From the NCBI GenBank assembly GCA_022600195.1, contig JAHZKX010000057.1:62001-126000 (forward strand): a stretch of DNA of 64,000 nt, written 5' to 3'. Shown in pieces: positions 45,825 through 57,100 of this stretch; position 1 is the stretch's first letter; the number at the start of each line of letters is the position of its first letter. The notes under the pieces were generated by a model. It was given only the letters and a program-made list of their open reading frames with translations, was not told the DNA's origin and searched no databases. The stretch comes from Planctomycetota bacterium. Its GTDB lineage: Bacteria > Planctomycetota > Planctomycetia > Planctomycetales > Planctomycetaceae. The position numbers were made by a program, and so were the translations under genes.

Positions 45825-48428
45825 ATGACAAATACAGGCAAGAAGCTGACCCCGATGATGGAGCGGTATCTGGAAGTCAAACGCCAGAATCCGGGAACTT
45901 TGCTACTCTTTCGCATGGGCGATTTCTACGAACTTTTTAATGAAGATGCAGAAATCGCAGCCCGCGTTTTGGGAATCACACTCACCAGTCGCGATAAAAC
46001 TTCCAGCAACCCTATTCCCATGGCGGGTTTCCCGCATCATTCGCTGGACAGTTACCTCTACAAACTGATTCACGCCGGCTACCGCGCTTCCATCTGTGAT
46101 CAGGTGGAAGATCCCAAAAAAGCCAAAGGCATGGTCAAACGCGAAGTCACCAGAGTAGTCACCCCGGGCACCCTGACCGACGACGCTTTACTGAATCCGC
46201 ATGAGAATAATTTCCTGGCGAGTATCTATTTTGGCAAGTCTAATATCGGTCTTGCCTGGCTGGAATTGTCCACTGGTCGATTTTTGACATCCAATACGAC
46301 GGCGGAACATCTGGTTGATGAACTGGCCCGCATTCACCCGGCGGAATGTATTTTTGCAGAAGGGAATACCGCATTGCAAAATGCCATCGGCCATCTGGAT
46401 ACTATGCTGACCGAACGCCCTACGTGGTCTTTTGCGGCTGACGAATGTGAAAAACGTCTACTGGAACATTTTGGAACGAACACACTGGAAGGTTTCAATC
46501 TGGAACAGGGCTCTGCTTCCATCACCGCCGCGGGTGCCCTGTTGGAATATGTGCAGGACACACAGAAAAGTTCCATTCCTCATATAAATCAAATTGAACC
46601 ATACGAACGTACTGACCGCCTTTTGATCGATGAGGCAACCAGACGCAGCCTGGAACTCACACGCACCATTCGAGAGGGCAAACGTGAAGGCAGCCTGATT
46701 TCCGTTCTCGATGAAACCGTCACTTCGATGGGAGCCCGTTTGCTAACCGATTGGATTGCCAACCCCTTAACGAGTCTGACTGAAATTCATAGGAGGCTCG
46801 ATGCCATTGAGGAACTTTCGCAAAACCCGGTCCTATGTCACGATATCCGAGAACAACTTGCGAAAACATATGATTTGCAGCGTCTCACTGCACGCATCGC
46901 AACCGGCAGGGCCAGCGCCCGGGACCTGAGTTTTCTCGCTCAGACACTGGCTTTACTTCCGAAACTGAAAGCAAAACTCTCCGGTCGAAAATCGGAATTG
47001 CTGCAGACACTCGTAGCGGACATTGATCTCTGTGCCGAAGTTCGCTCGGATATTGAAACGATGATTGTGGATGATCCCCCGCTCACACTCAACGAAGGAG
47101 GCGTCATTCGGCCGGGATTTTGTGATGAACTGGATGAGATGCGGTCTCTTTCCAAAGGAGGCAAAGAATGGATTGCCAGCTACCGTAATGAGGAATCAGA
47201 ACGGATTGGCATTCCCAATTTGAAAGTGGGCTACAATCGAGTCTTTGGTTATTATCTCGAAGTTTCAGCTGCCCATGCAGAGAAAGTCCCAGAACATTAT
47301 ATTCGTAAACAGACTCTCAAAAATCAGGAGCGCTATATTACACCTGAACTGAAAGAGTACGAAGAAAAAGTTCTCAAAGCGGAAGACCGTGCGGTGGAAC
47401 TGGAACAGACTCTCTTTAATGAGCTGAGGGAGCGGGTTGCAAAGGAAGCACCACGAACTCAAAAAACTGCAGAGATCCTGGCACAAATTGATGTACTCTT
47501 TGGATTGGCACACCTTGCAACGCATGCCGGTTATACTCGACCAGAGATTACAGAAGAACCAGTATTGGATATCAGAGAGAGTCGACACCCCGTTCTTGAC
47601 CGTCTACAACCAACGGGAGAATTTGTCCCCAACGATGTCTTATTAGGTGATCCGTACGGTCGGGTTCAAATTATTACCGGGCCGAACATGGCGGGTAAAA
47701 GTACATATATTCGACAAGCGGCGCTCTTAACTTTGATGGCGCAAATCGGCTCCTTCATCCCTGCCAGTGAAGCGCGCATCGGTATTGCAGATCGCATCTT
47801 TGCAAGAGTCGGTGCCAGTGATGAATTGAGCAAAGGTCAGAGTACGTTTATGGTCGAAATGACCGAAGCGGCTCGTATTCTGAATTCTGCATCAGAGCGC
47901 AGTCTCGTGATTTTGGATGAAATTGGACGTGGCACCAGTACTTATGATGGAATATCACTGGCCTGGTCGATGACCGAATTTCTACACGACCACCTCAAAT
48001 CGCGAACCCTGTTCGCAACGCACTACCATGAACTCACTGAGTTAACACAAACGCTGAAACAGGCCAGCAACTGGAATGTTGCCGTTCATGAACAGGATGG
48101 TGAAATCGTCTTTCTTCACAAAATTGTAGAGGGTTCAGCCAATAAAAGTTATGGAATTCATGTGGCCCGGCTGGCGGGTGTTCCAGATCAGATTATTCAG
48201 CGAGCCAATCAAATTCTCTCTACGCTCGAAAAAGATCACATCGATGCTACTAGTGGAAAAACAACCATTCCTCCCCGCCCACAAAAGCAATCATCCCATC
48301 AACAACTCTCCCTGTTCGGTAATGCGACTCACCCGGTCCTCGACGAAATCCGAGATTTAAACGTCGATCAAATGACGCCACTGGCCGCATTAGAAGAATT
48401 ATACCGAATTCGCGAACAACTGAATTAA
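45825..48428 (+). CDS. mutS: DNA mismatch repair protein MutS
   Basis: MutS recognises mispairs and starts repair. The 867-residue product has the full domain order: the mismatch-binding N-terminal domain with F34-Y35-E36 in GDFYELF, connector, lever and clamp (about 260-550), then the ATPase. Walker A is GPNMAGKST at residues 619-627; Walker B reads [27 protein letters not shown] follows. The C-terminal about 60 residues are Gln/Pro-rich before a final helix ([15 protein letters not shown]) that forms the tetramer or dimer contact. It follows prs closely, and no mutL is nearby. Confidence 0.98.
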   Translation: MTNTGKKLTPMMERYLEVKRQNPGTLLLFRMGDFYELFNEDAEIAARVLGITLTSRDKTSSNPIPMAGFPHHSLDSYLYKLIHAGYRASICDQVEDPKKAKGMVKREVTRVVTPGTLTDDALLNPHENNFLASIYFGKSNIGLAWLELSTGRFLTSNTTAEHLVDELARIHPAECIFAEGNTALQNAIGHLDTMLTERPTWSFAADECEKRLLEHFGTNTLEGFNLEQGSASITAAGALLEYVQDTQKSSIPHINQIEPYERTDRLLIDEATRRSLELTRTIREGKREGSLISVLDETVTSMGARLLTDWIANPLTSLTEIHRRLDAIEELSQNPVLCHDIREQLAKTYDLQRLTARIATGRASARDLSFLAQTLALLPKLKAKLSGRKSELLQTLVADIDLCAEVRSDIETMIVDDPPLTLNEGGVIRPGFCDELDEMRSLSKGGKEWIASYRNEESERIGIPNLKVGYNRVFGYYLEVSAAHAEKVPEHYIRKQTLKNQERYITPELKEYEEKVLKAEDRAVELEQTLFNELRERVAKEAPRTQKTAEILAQIDVLFGLAHLATHAGYTRPEITEEPVLDIRESRHPVLDRLQPTGEFVPNDVLLGDPYGRVQIITGPNMAGKSTYIRQAALLTLMAQIGSFIPASEARIGIADRIFARVGASDELSKGQSTFMVEMTEAARILNSASERSLVILDEIGRGTSTYDGISLAWSMTEFLHDHLKSRTLFATHYHELTELTQTLKQASNWNVAVHEQDGEIVFLHKIVEGSANKSYGIHVARLAGVPDQIIQRANQILSTLEKDHIDATSGKTTIPPRPQKQSSHQQLSLFGNATHPVLDEIRDLNVDQMTPLAALEELYRIREQLN

Positions 48429-48561
48429 TTCAGAATTTCGCAATAATCTATCTCCAACCACTTGATCTCAAACGTTCAATGTGTACAAAATGTACTGAAT
48501 GGACGTATTTCAAACCACATGATGGATCTATATTCACTTTATTTGGATGGAGATAACGATT

Positions 48562-48957
48562 ATGACACCAAGAAAACATGTTAATTTGTTACTGGCAGTG
48601 TTCACAGGAATCGCAATAACCATTTGCACATCAGACACACTCACTGCACAGAAAAAAGAATCGGATACTTCAAAATCCAGTGCAACTGCAAAGAAATCTG
48701 TTACAAAGAAATCAAAAGGGCGAGTCCCTCCTCACTACGGGAAGCTGAATCTAACTAAAAAACAACGCGACAAAATCTATGAAATCAAAGCGGGTTACAA
48801 ATCGCAGCTTGATAACCTGAAAAAGCAACTGGCCGAACTGACCCAAAAACAGAAATCAGAATGCGAAGGTGTTTTGACCGCTTCACAAAAATCAACACTG
48901 GATAAAATTCTAGCAGATGTTGCCAGTAAGCGAAGCAAGAAAACTGCTAAGAAATAA
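48562..48957 (+). CDS. Small exported Lys-rich protein with two LTxxQ-like motifs
   Basis: The ATG at 48562, with GGAG 10 bases ahead, gives 131 residues; the ATG at 48547 would add five. The first about 33 residues are a signal peptide (NLLLAVFTGIAITICTSDTLTA). A low-complexity Lys/Ser/Thr linker follows, then a helical part from about residue 65 with LTKKQRDKIYEI and, 35 residues later, LTASQKSTLDKI. This spacing of LTxxQ motifs resembles Spy/CpxP-type periplasmic proteins, though the mature domain is shorter. A role in periplasmic protein handling is inference. A strong terminator follows. Confidence 0.75.
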   Translation: MTPRKHVNLLLAVFTGIAITICTSDTLTAQKKESDTSKSSATAKKSVTKKSKGRVPPHYGKLNLTKKQRDKIYEIKAGYKSQLDNLKKQLAELTQKQKSECEGVLTASQKSTLDKILADVASKRSKKTAKK

Positions 48958-48996
48958 TTCTGCCTCCAGCGGGATTTACAATTGCTAATCTATCGG

Positions 48997-49036
48997 AAAG
49001 GGCGTGGTTCGAGATGTAACCACGCCCTTTCTTTTG
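48997..49036 (+). terminator. Strong rho-independent terminator
   Basis: A perfect 13-bp stem (AAAGGGCGTGGTT at 48997-49009 with AACCACGCCCTTT at 49018-49030) with an 8-base loop is followed by CTTTTGC. It lies 40 bp after the stop of the LTxxQ protein gene. Confidence 0.9.
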
Positions 49037-49126
49037 CATGCTCTGCAAAGTTATACTACCTGATGAGAGAGGCATCACTTTTTCAATCGCCCATATTTCC
49101 CGTCAGACAGAAATCATCGCAGACTC

Positions 49127-51127
49127 ATGGATTCGGAACAACAAACGACACCTCGACCTGAATCACACAACGAGCGTCATTTGTTACCTACATCTATTTC
49201 GCTCTGGATTCCCCTGCTGCATCTGCTATTTGTAATTCTACTCTTTTGCTTCTTAGCACCCTTTGAATGGGCTCGCATTCAGTCTGAGAACCAGAACCTG
49301 CCCTTGCTCACACGTTTCTTTCTGCATGTAAACGTGGATACAACCCCCTATTTAATTTTATTGCTGCTAAGTCCCATCTGCTGGTTTCTTAAACCCTGTC
49401 TTAACAACCATTTTTTCTCGCAAACACTCCGGCCTCGATTATCACAACAATGGGTCATCGATAAACAAAAATCACAGAAGTGTGATTATCCCGCGATTTT
49501 CCTGTGCTTAATCGTCGCTTTCAGTTCTTTCCTGATGAGTTTCTGGACGTCTGCGCACATCGTAAACCAGGAACTAAATCTGGCATTGGGTGATCTCCCC
49601 CCCGCTTACCATGATGAATTCAGTTACCTGTTCCAGGCAAAAACATTTCTGGCTGGTCGCACGTGGTTTCCCAGTCATCCAGACGTGCCCGAAATCTTTG
49701 ACCAGGTGCATGTACTTAATGAAGGTAAAATGGCCAGCCGGTATTTTCCAGGAACTGGGCTCTGGCTGGCCCCGTTTGTCGCCTGGGGACATCCTTATTG
49801 GGGGTATTGGCTGGCGGGTGCGATTACCGCCTGTTTTATCTTCTGGTCCGGCAGAGAGCTGGGTGGGAACGGTGTAGGCTTTCTGGCAGGTTTCGTGATT
49901 GCTCTTTCACCGGGCATGGCAATTTTCAGTAATCTGCTTTTAGCACACCATCCCACATTGATTGGCCTTTCAATATTTCTGTGGGCATTTCTACGGATGC
50001 AGCGTACCCGATCTTTTTGGGATGCCTTTCTAGCCGGTCTTGGTTTAACCTTTGCCATGCTGTGCCGCCCCATGACCGCAGCTGGCTTTGCCCTGCCCTT
50101 TGGAATCTGGCTGGTATTGATGTTGATCCGATCCTGTTTTCGCAATAAAGACAACACGACCCAATCAGAGGCAGACAAACTGAAATCGCCGCGTTCTGCC
50201 TGGGTTCTGATTGTTGGTCTGGCAATACCTATTGGAAGTGGATTGACCAGTCTGTTTTTTTACAATCAGTCTATTACCGGCAGCGGCTGGAAGATGCCAT
50301 ATCAGGTTTATACCGACATCTACACGCCTCGCCATGTCTACGGGTTTAACAATGTGATTCGAGGAGAGCAGAAACTCGGCCCAAAAGTCCTGCATAACTA
50401 CGACATTTGGGCCCAGAACCTGACACCCGAATTAGCGATTCAAAATGTACAAAATCGGTTTGTGGCCAGTCTGCAGTGGACTCTGGGACTGGTCCCCCTG
50501 GGACTGGCAGGTCTGGTTTTTCTGATCACGGAATGCCGACATTGGAGCCGCTGGTGGCTGGTATTTGCTTCGATTGTTTCATTACACATCGTCCACATCC
50601 CTTATTGGTATGATGGAATCATGCATTGGCATTACGTTTTTGAGACAGGTCCGCTCTGGGCTCTCGTTTTTGCACGCGTGACGCAAACGCTGTTTCGTAT
50701 CTGGCATCGCCTCGAGAGACCACTCATGAGCTGGCTCTGGTCGTTGATGATCATTGCAGCCCTTCTGGCAAACCTGACAGCATTTTCCCCAATGTGGACC
50801 ATTTCGAAATTAGAAATCGTTGTGAATAATGTGGCATTCTCAAAACTAAAGCACTTTCAGCTTAATTCTCTATTCCAGCAATATTCAGAAATCAAAAAAC
50901 CGGCGATTGTATTGATCCAACATAACGCCAATGATCGACACATTGATTACATTATCAATGATCCAAGCCTCGACCAGGAGATCTTACGTGGACGTTATCT
51001 TCCCGAGAAATACTCTCCAGAAAACCTACAGTCTCTGTTTCCAGATCGTCAACTTTATCAGTATGACGCTGGAAACCGTGCGCTGTATCAATGGAATGGA
51101 AAGCGTTGGGAAAAATTCAGTCTGTAA
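49127..51127 (+). CDS. Large integral membrane protein, glycosyltransferase family 39/83-like
   Basis: The 666-residue product has about 12 membrane helices. The first large extracytoplasmic loop (near residues 150-215) has PPAYHDEFSYLFQAKTFLAGRTWF, a DE-acid motif that fits the catalytic position of GT-C glycosyltransferases such as ArnT and PMT, which use lipid-linked sugar donors. A later loop carries HWHYVFETGPL, and a C-terminal soluble part has the tail DYIINDPSLDQEILRGRYLPEKY. No glycan operon is adjacent; substrate unknown. Its last 11 bp overlap the end of the convergent macroglobulin gene. Confidence 0.78.
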   Translation: MDSEQQTTPRPESHNERHLLPTSISLWIPLLHLLFVILLFCFLAPFEWARIQSENQNLPLLTRFFLHVNVDTTPYLILLLLSPICWFLKPCLNNHFFSQTLRPRLSQQWVIDKQKSQKCDYPAIFLCLIVAFSSFLMSFWTSAHIVNQELNLALGDLPPAYHDEFSYLFQAKTFLAGRTWFPSHPDVPEIFDQVHVLNEGKMASRYFPGTGLWLAPFVAWGHPYWGYWLAGAITACFIFWSGRELGGNGVGFLAGFVIALSPGMAIFSNLLLAHHPTLIGLSIFLWAFLRMQRTRSFWDAFLAGLGLTFAMLCRPMTAAGFALPFGIWLVLMLIRSCFRNKDNTTQSEADKLKSPRSAWVLIVGLAIPIGSGLTSLFFYNQSITGSGWKMPYQVYTDIYTPRHVYGFNNVIRGEQKLGPKVLHNYDIWAQNLTPELAIQNVQNRFVASLQWTLGLVPLGLAGLVFLITECRHWSRWWLVFASIVSLHIVHIPYWYDGIMHWHYVFETGPLWALVFARVTQTLFRIWHRLERPLMSWLWSLMIIAALLANLTAFSPMWTISKLEIVVNNVAFSKLKHFQLNSLFQQYSEIKKPAIVLIQHNANDRHIDYIINDPSLDQEILRGRYLPEKYSPENLQSLFPDRQLYQYDAGNRALYQWNGKRWEKFSL

Positions 51128-54100
51128 TTTTCACTTTGATTTCGTCGGAATTGGCTTTCAACTCTGGTGCATACATGCCATAACCTTGAGTGGGTAATCC
51201 ACTGTAGAGCCCCGGTATTTCCGCTCGCAATCGATAAGTGAGACTGTGCTTCCCACGCGCCAAACGCCTGACATAAAATACGACGCGATCATCACGATAT
51301 TCGCGATAAGCACCCAAACCATCACCGCCATAGCCACTACGAACCCCAACAGGTTCGAATCCTGCCACTTTATAATCTTCAAAAACAAGGTACTCGTAAT
51401 CATTTTTACTTTCGAGTACGAGTTCTACTTCTACCAGATCACCACTTTTGAGAGCTGTTTCTGAATCGATTACTTTACGCTGATATTTCTCGACTTTCTG
51501 GTCAACCGCCTGACCTCGCGAACCGGAGGCTTTAACGGAGGCCTTTTCCGGAATCAGCTGGTAATATTTTCGGTGGACTTTGATTTCCAGTCCTGCTTCG
51601 GTGATGAAATTTTCTTTGGTGAAATTCGTTACATAAGCATTGTAATACAAAGGTCCTGAACCTGTTTTGCGAATCTCCAGACGATGGGCGCCAGATGTAA
51701 GTGCCTCACCCTCGATCACCAGTTTGTTGTCAAAAGTAAAGAGATTTTCGGCAGTAATTTTCACCTCTTTCTGCTTTTTCCCATCCAAATAAATTCCCAA
51801 CGTTTGATCAGGCTGATCTTCTCCGCTGGCAGACCAGTATTCCGCGAGTGCTTCGATGGCGATTGCAGTATCGGAAACAGAATTCCAATACGTAGAATGC
51901 TTACGATTATTCAAAAGATATTTGACTAATTGAGCCGCTTTGGGATTTTTGGGATCGGTTTTCGACAGCAATTTCAGATAATAAGCGTTTGCTTCCACTT
52001 CGCTCCCGTACCAATACCACCAGTAATTGCTTTCAGGTAGATTCAGATAAGCGGTCTGATTTTCTTGATCCTGAACCAGATACTGGTCCATGTTCTCAAC
52101 AATCATCTGCAGTCGATCCTGACGATTTAATTCATGAGAAGCCAGTCCTAACATTCCCAGAGCATAGACCGATAGTTTCGTCCGATCCCGATACAGAAAA
52201 TCGTACATTTTTTGGTTAACGACCTTTTGGTTCACCAAAACCATAAATACATACGCGTCTAGATTGGAAGCAGAATACTTATATGGTTTCGTTTTGCTGG
52301 GCGCATTTAACAGTTTCTGTAGTTCGTTATTCTGATACGTTTTCAGCCACTCGATTCCTCGCTCCAGAGTACCGGGAACCAGAGCCACTCCACTTTGTTT
52401 GGCCAAACTCAAGCCCTGCACAACGCGAACCGTAAAGTAAGGCGACGAGCGTTCCTGCCAACCGGAAAACCAGCCCCAGCCTCCATCTGCCAACTGCATA
52501 CTGGTTAAATCAGCCACTCCCTGTTTAACAATCCGGCTCACTTTCGATTCGCTGAATACAGGATTTTGTTGATAACGCTTCCACTGTTCCGAGCGTTTTT
52601 TGTCATCACCAATTTCCTGTGCATTTAAATTTGTTCTTTTCTGTTCGATCTCCTTCAAATTCAACCCCATACGTTTCAGAATATTCTGAGTGAGTACGGT
52701 AGGAAGAAAACGATACAATGTCGTATCAGTTGTTTTATGAGGTGAATAAATCAGGTAAGGTAGCGCATCAACCATCGCTCCGGCCAAAGATGGTGAATAG
52801 CGCAGTTCCAGACGGGATAGTTCCGATTTGCGTTGATTCGGAACCTGAAAACTAATTTGTGTAGATTTCCCATCAGCAGGAATGGAACCGGTAAACGATT
52901 CGGTTTTTAAGATGCCGTGCACTTTGACAGGAAACGTCATCTGCATCGCATCCGATTCTTCATCCGTTAATGCTTTCATCCGGATTACAGCAAAACCAGG
53001 ACGAACTGCTTTCACGCGCCAATTAATGCGTTGTTCTCCATTGGCATCGATTTCGACGGTCTGCGTTGCATCACCCAGCGACTGTAAAGTATCACCATCC
53101 AATTCGAGGACGACCTTCACCTTTTTCGATGTCTTCAAATAGTTATGTACATTCGCGCTGAGAACCACTTCGTCAGTCTCGGTAAAGAACCGGGGGGCTT
53201 GTAAACGAATAATTAAATTTTTTCGAGTCACAACCAGATCTTCTGCCTCACCGACACGTGTACCTTGTCCCATGGCCCAGCTACGGATTTTCCAACTCGT
53301 CAGATTCTCTGGCATCTTCAACGATATCTCTGCCCTGCCTTCCGCATCAGTAGTGATGGCTGCGTTCCAGTAGGCAGTATCAGCAAAATTCTGTCTGACA
53401 ACCGGTTCCACAACAGCGGAGTCTTTTTCGAATGCACCCGATGCATCTGCATCTGCTGACTCCATCTTGGCACTACTCATCGGTTGCGGACTATTTATGG
53501 GAACACCCGCCATTGCTTTCGACTTTCTCAGCATGCCACGTTCATTCAGAGCACGTAATTTCGATCCTTCTTTTTTTGATTCCATGACTAGATGACCAAA
53601 GGTGCCAATCACCCGCATTGGAATTTCCTTCGGACGTAACAAGTTATAAAACGTTTTAGTCAGATTACTGTAAGTTAATGGATGATGCGCGCGTTTCCAT
53701 TTCCAGAACGCATCTTTGATATCAGGCACATTGGAACCGCCACTGATATATTCGACACTCTTGTCGTACATACTCACGACAAGCGAACCCTGCATCGGCT
53801 GTCCCTCTGCATCAGTCACTTTAATTTTGACTTGTGCATTTTGCCCGGGAAGATATTCGCTGGCAGAAGGTTCGACTTCCACATTGACTACACGTTTTTC
53901 GGGAGGCACTGCAATCTGACGCGCAACGGTGTGAACTTCCCCCTGATGAATGGTGACTGCCTCAACAAAGAAATTGGGCATATCTTTCTTTGCGACATCT
54001 AATTCGTATACCGTACTTTTTCCTGTTAGCTTGAGAATATGAGGTTTGGAATAAATTCCGTTAACTGGTCTGAGAAATAGTAATACCGTACTATCTGCTT

Positions 54101-57100
54101 GATTGGTATTGATCAGCAGACGAACCTTTTCGTTCGGAAGATAGGTTTTCTTCTCCACCACAATTTCAAGGTCGTTAAAGCGATAATCTTTGCCATCAAA
54201 TCCTTCGCCACGAATGGAGAAGAGATACCCACCTTCGATTTGGTGTCCGGCTTCATCAGTCACCGTATACGCTACACGATACTGCCCCGTTTGGGTGGCC
54301 GACATTTTCTGTGATGCGGTTCCATCATCGGCCGGATTCAACTCCCAGTCCTGCACGGCAGTTTCTTTAGGCTTTCCTTGATCATCGTAAGTCACGCGAT
54401 AGAGAACGACTTTCCCTTTGCCGGTGACTGGTTTTGAATCAAGGGTCTGTACCTTGAACGAAGCGGTCATTGTGTCTCCCACCTGATAATAGCCCCGATT
54501 CATCCAGGCAAATACCTTGAATGGCTTTCGTGAGACTAAGACCGTGCCTTTACCAACAATCGTTCTTCTCGATTCATCAACCACCTCAGCAGTAATTTCG
54601 TATTTATGATCCTGATCGCCGTGAATAGCTTTGGCCAAGGCGGTATCAATTTTGATCTCGTTTTTTCCATCCGGGCCGATATCAACGGTATTGGAAAGAA
54701 CCAGCTCAGGAGGACCGGAACGATGGGGAATCCACCAGGGACCCGGCGCTTTGCAGCCCCATATTCTCCATCCAGGATACCAGTTGTAATCACCAACAAA
54801 CCACCAGTAGCCTGTACCATACAGCCAGTCCCAACGACTATAAGGGTACCAGCGTTGCTCGTACGCAGTCCGTGTGACCTTATATTTTACTTGCCCCTTA
54901 GTCACGGGACTGCCAAAGTAATATTTCGCTTTGATTTTGGCGGTAATTATATCGCCTAACGCAACGGAATCTTCTGGTGCTTCAACCAGAACTTCAAATT
55001 CCGGCTTTTTGTATTCTTCGATCCGGAATGAAATATTCGAATGAATTGTTGCTTTTTTGCCTGCTGGTGCTGTGACAGGATATTCTGCTTTCAGCTGTAG
55101 ATGATATACACCAAGCCCCGCATCTTTGGGTATCTCCCAATCCGCATTAACACCACCGTATGCATCAGTCGTAAGAGTTTTCTCAAAAACTGTTTTCCCT
55201 TTATTATCTCTCAGTTTGATACTCACTTTATGATCAGCAAACTCCGTTGTTTCTTTTAAATCATAACCGACACGGCGCAGCCAGAACTTATAGTTGATTT
55301 TTTGTCCTGGCCGATACACGGGGCGGTCAGTGATCCCGTACACCTTGGGTCCCTGGTGGTATCTCTCATTGACTGAACGTGAATACCAAAATCGTTCGAA
55401 ACCCATATAAGCAAAGCGGCCTGTCTTTGTTCTGGCAATCGTGATCCATTGATAATTTGTCTTTAACAAAGCGGGATCAGGAATTGCCTGACCTTTTTCA
55501 TCCGTCTGTTCTGCAAAATTGGAAGTCAGCATTTGATACTGGTTTCGTCCCGTATGTTTTTGCCAATAACCAAAGAATTCCAGATTTGCCTCGGGGATTG
55601 GTTCGCCGGTTCGTGAATCAGCAACATAATAATAGGTACGCCCCGCTAATTTTTTGTGAATGATTGCTGTATCATCCAGCCAAACAATGATACGACTGGT
55701 ATTGCCGTTTTTCATTTTCGCGATCAATAAGTATGCCCCTGCATTCTGCAGCGGTGTATTAACCGTGATGAGTTGGTCGCGGTGACCTGAAAGGGGATCG
55801 AGTTCCAGCTCCCACTGCGAAACCAGTTTCCCCTGATATTTTTTCTGCTGCTCATGAACCAAGCGATACCCTAAGTTCGAAATATTGATCGCATTCCAAC
55901 TCAGTTTCTTTGGATGTGACTTCAAATACGCTTTGACATCGTCCAATAATTTTTCAGCGTGTACTTCGTATGCTTCAAAATGAACCTGTTCTCCATTCCG
56001 AAAACGAAAGCCCACTTTCGCTCCTGTACCGGCTGCCTGCGTCTTAATCGGTTCAAATTGCCCCCAATTAAGAATGATCTGATCGAGTCGCTTCTGTTTG
56101 TGTTTGTACGGATCACCATACGTTTGCATGCTCTCTTGAATATACTTCACGGCGATGGGGTATTGTCGTCGGTTTTCAAAGATACTCGCCAATTGAGATA
56201 ATGCATTTTCTGCAAATACACTCTTCCCCATCTCAACAATTTTTTGATACAAGCGAATAAAATTGACGTCGTCTGGAAGATTGATTCGTTTAATCCCCGT
56301 TGCCAATCTGGTTAATGTCTCCGTTTCCTTGAGACTTTCTAAGGAGAACGGATTGACTTTTTCATTGTCCTCCTCACTTCGATCAAAATTCATCCGCGAA
56401 AAATAAGGCATATAGTTTTGTAAAGTCTGCACACCAAACTGGCTTCGATAAAAATTTGCAACTTGAAGTGCCGCATCCTGCTGACGACCTGGTCCCAGTT
56501 GTATCACTCGATTCAGCATCCAGCGCCAACGTTCTCCATCATTGGCAGCGGTTTCATAAGATTGGGGAACGCGGTAAAAAATTGGATTGCCCTCTTCGTC
56601 GACTGGGGCTCCTTGAGGTCCATCACTCTGATAGCCTCGATAGTATCTACCGGGATTTTTGTTGACATTTAGATAATCGGGAACCTGCTTCAAATCAGTC
56701 AGAACCTGTAGCTTCCAGGCATTCCCTCCCTCACGACCATTCATAAGATACATTGCGAAGTCATAACGAATATTCATTGCCAAATTTGGATCAGTGGTCT
56801 TATTTAATTTGTCGACTGCCTGTTTCATTAATTGCAGTGCACTCAGACGGTCTTGTTCCTGAGTATAGGTATGCTGGCCTGTTCCCCTGTGGTTCCCTCG
56901 AATAAATTTACGATCGATGATATAGCCATAATGTGTGCCACGAATCAAACTTTCAGCGACCTTCCATAGCACGCGCGGTTTGTCAGCATGCACTTTCAAA
57001 ATCGATTCACGAAACTCATCAATCTCGTTGACGCGATTCAATCGTTGTAGACATTGAATCCCACCACTGAGATCAATGGCGACTCCCTGACCGGAATTAG

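Noticed and set aside
51346..51366. tRNA T-loop-like string GGTTCGAATCC
   Set aside because: It lies inside the macroglobulin coding region (encoding GFEPV on the other strand); no acceptor or anticodon arms fit around it.
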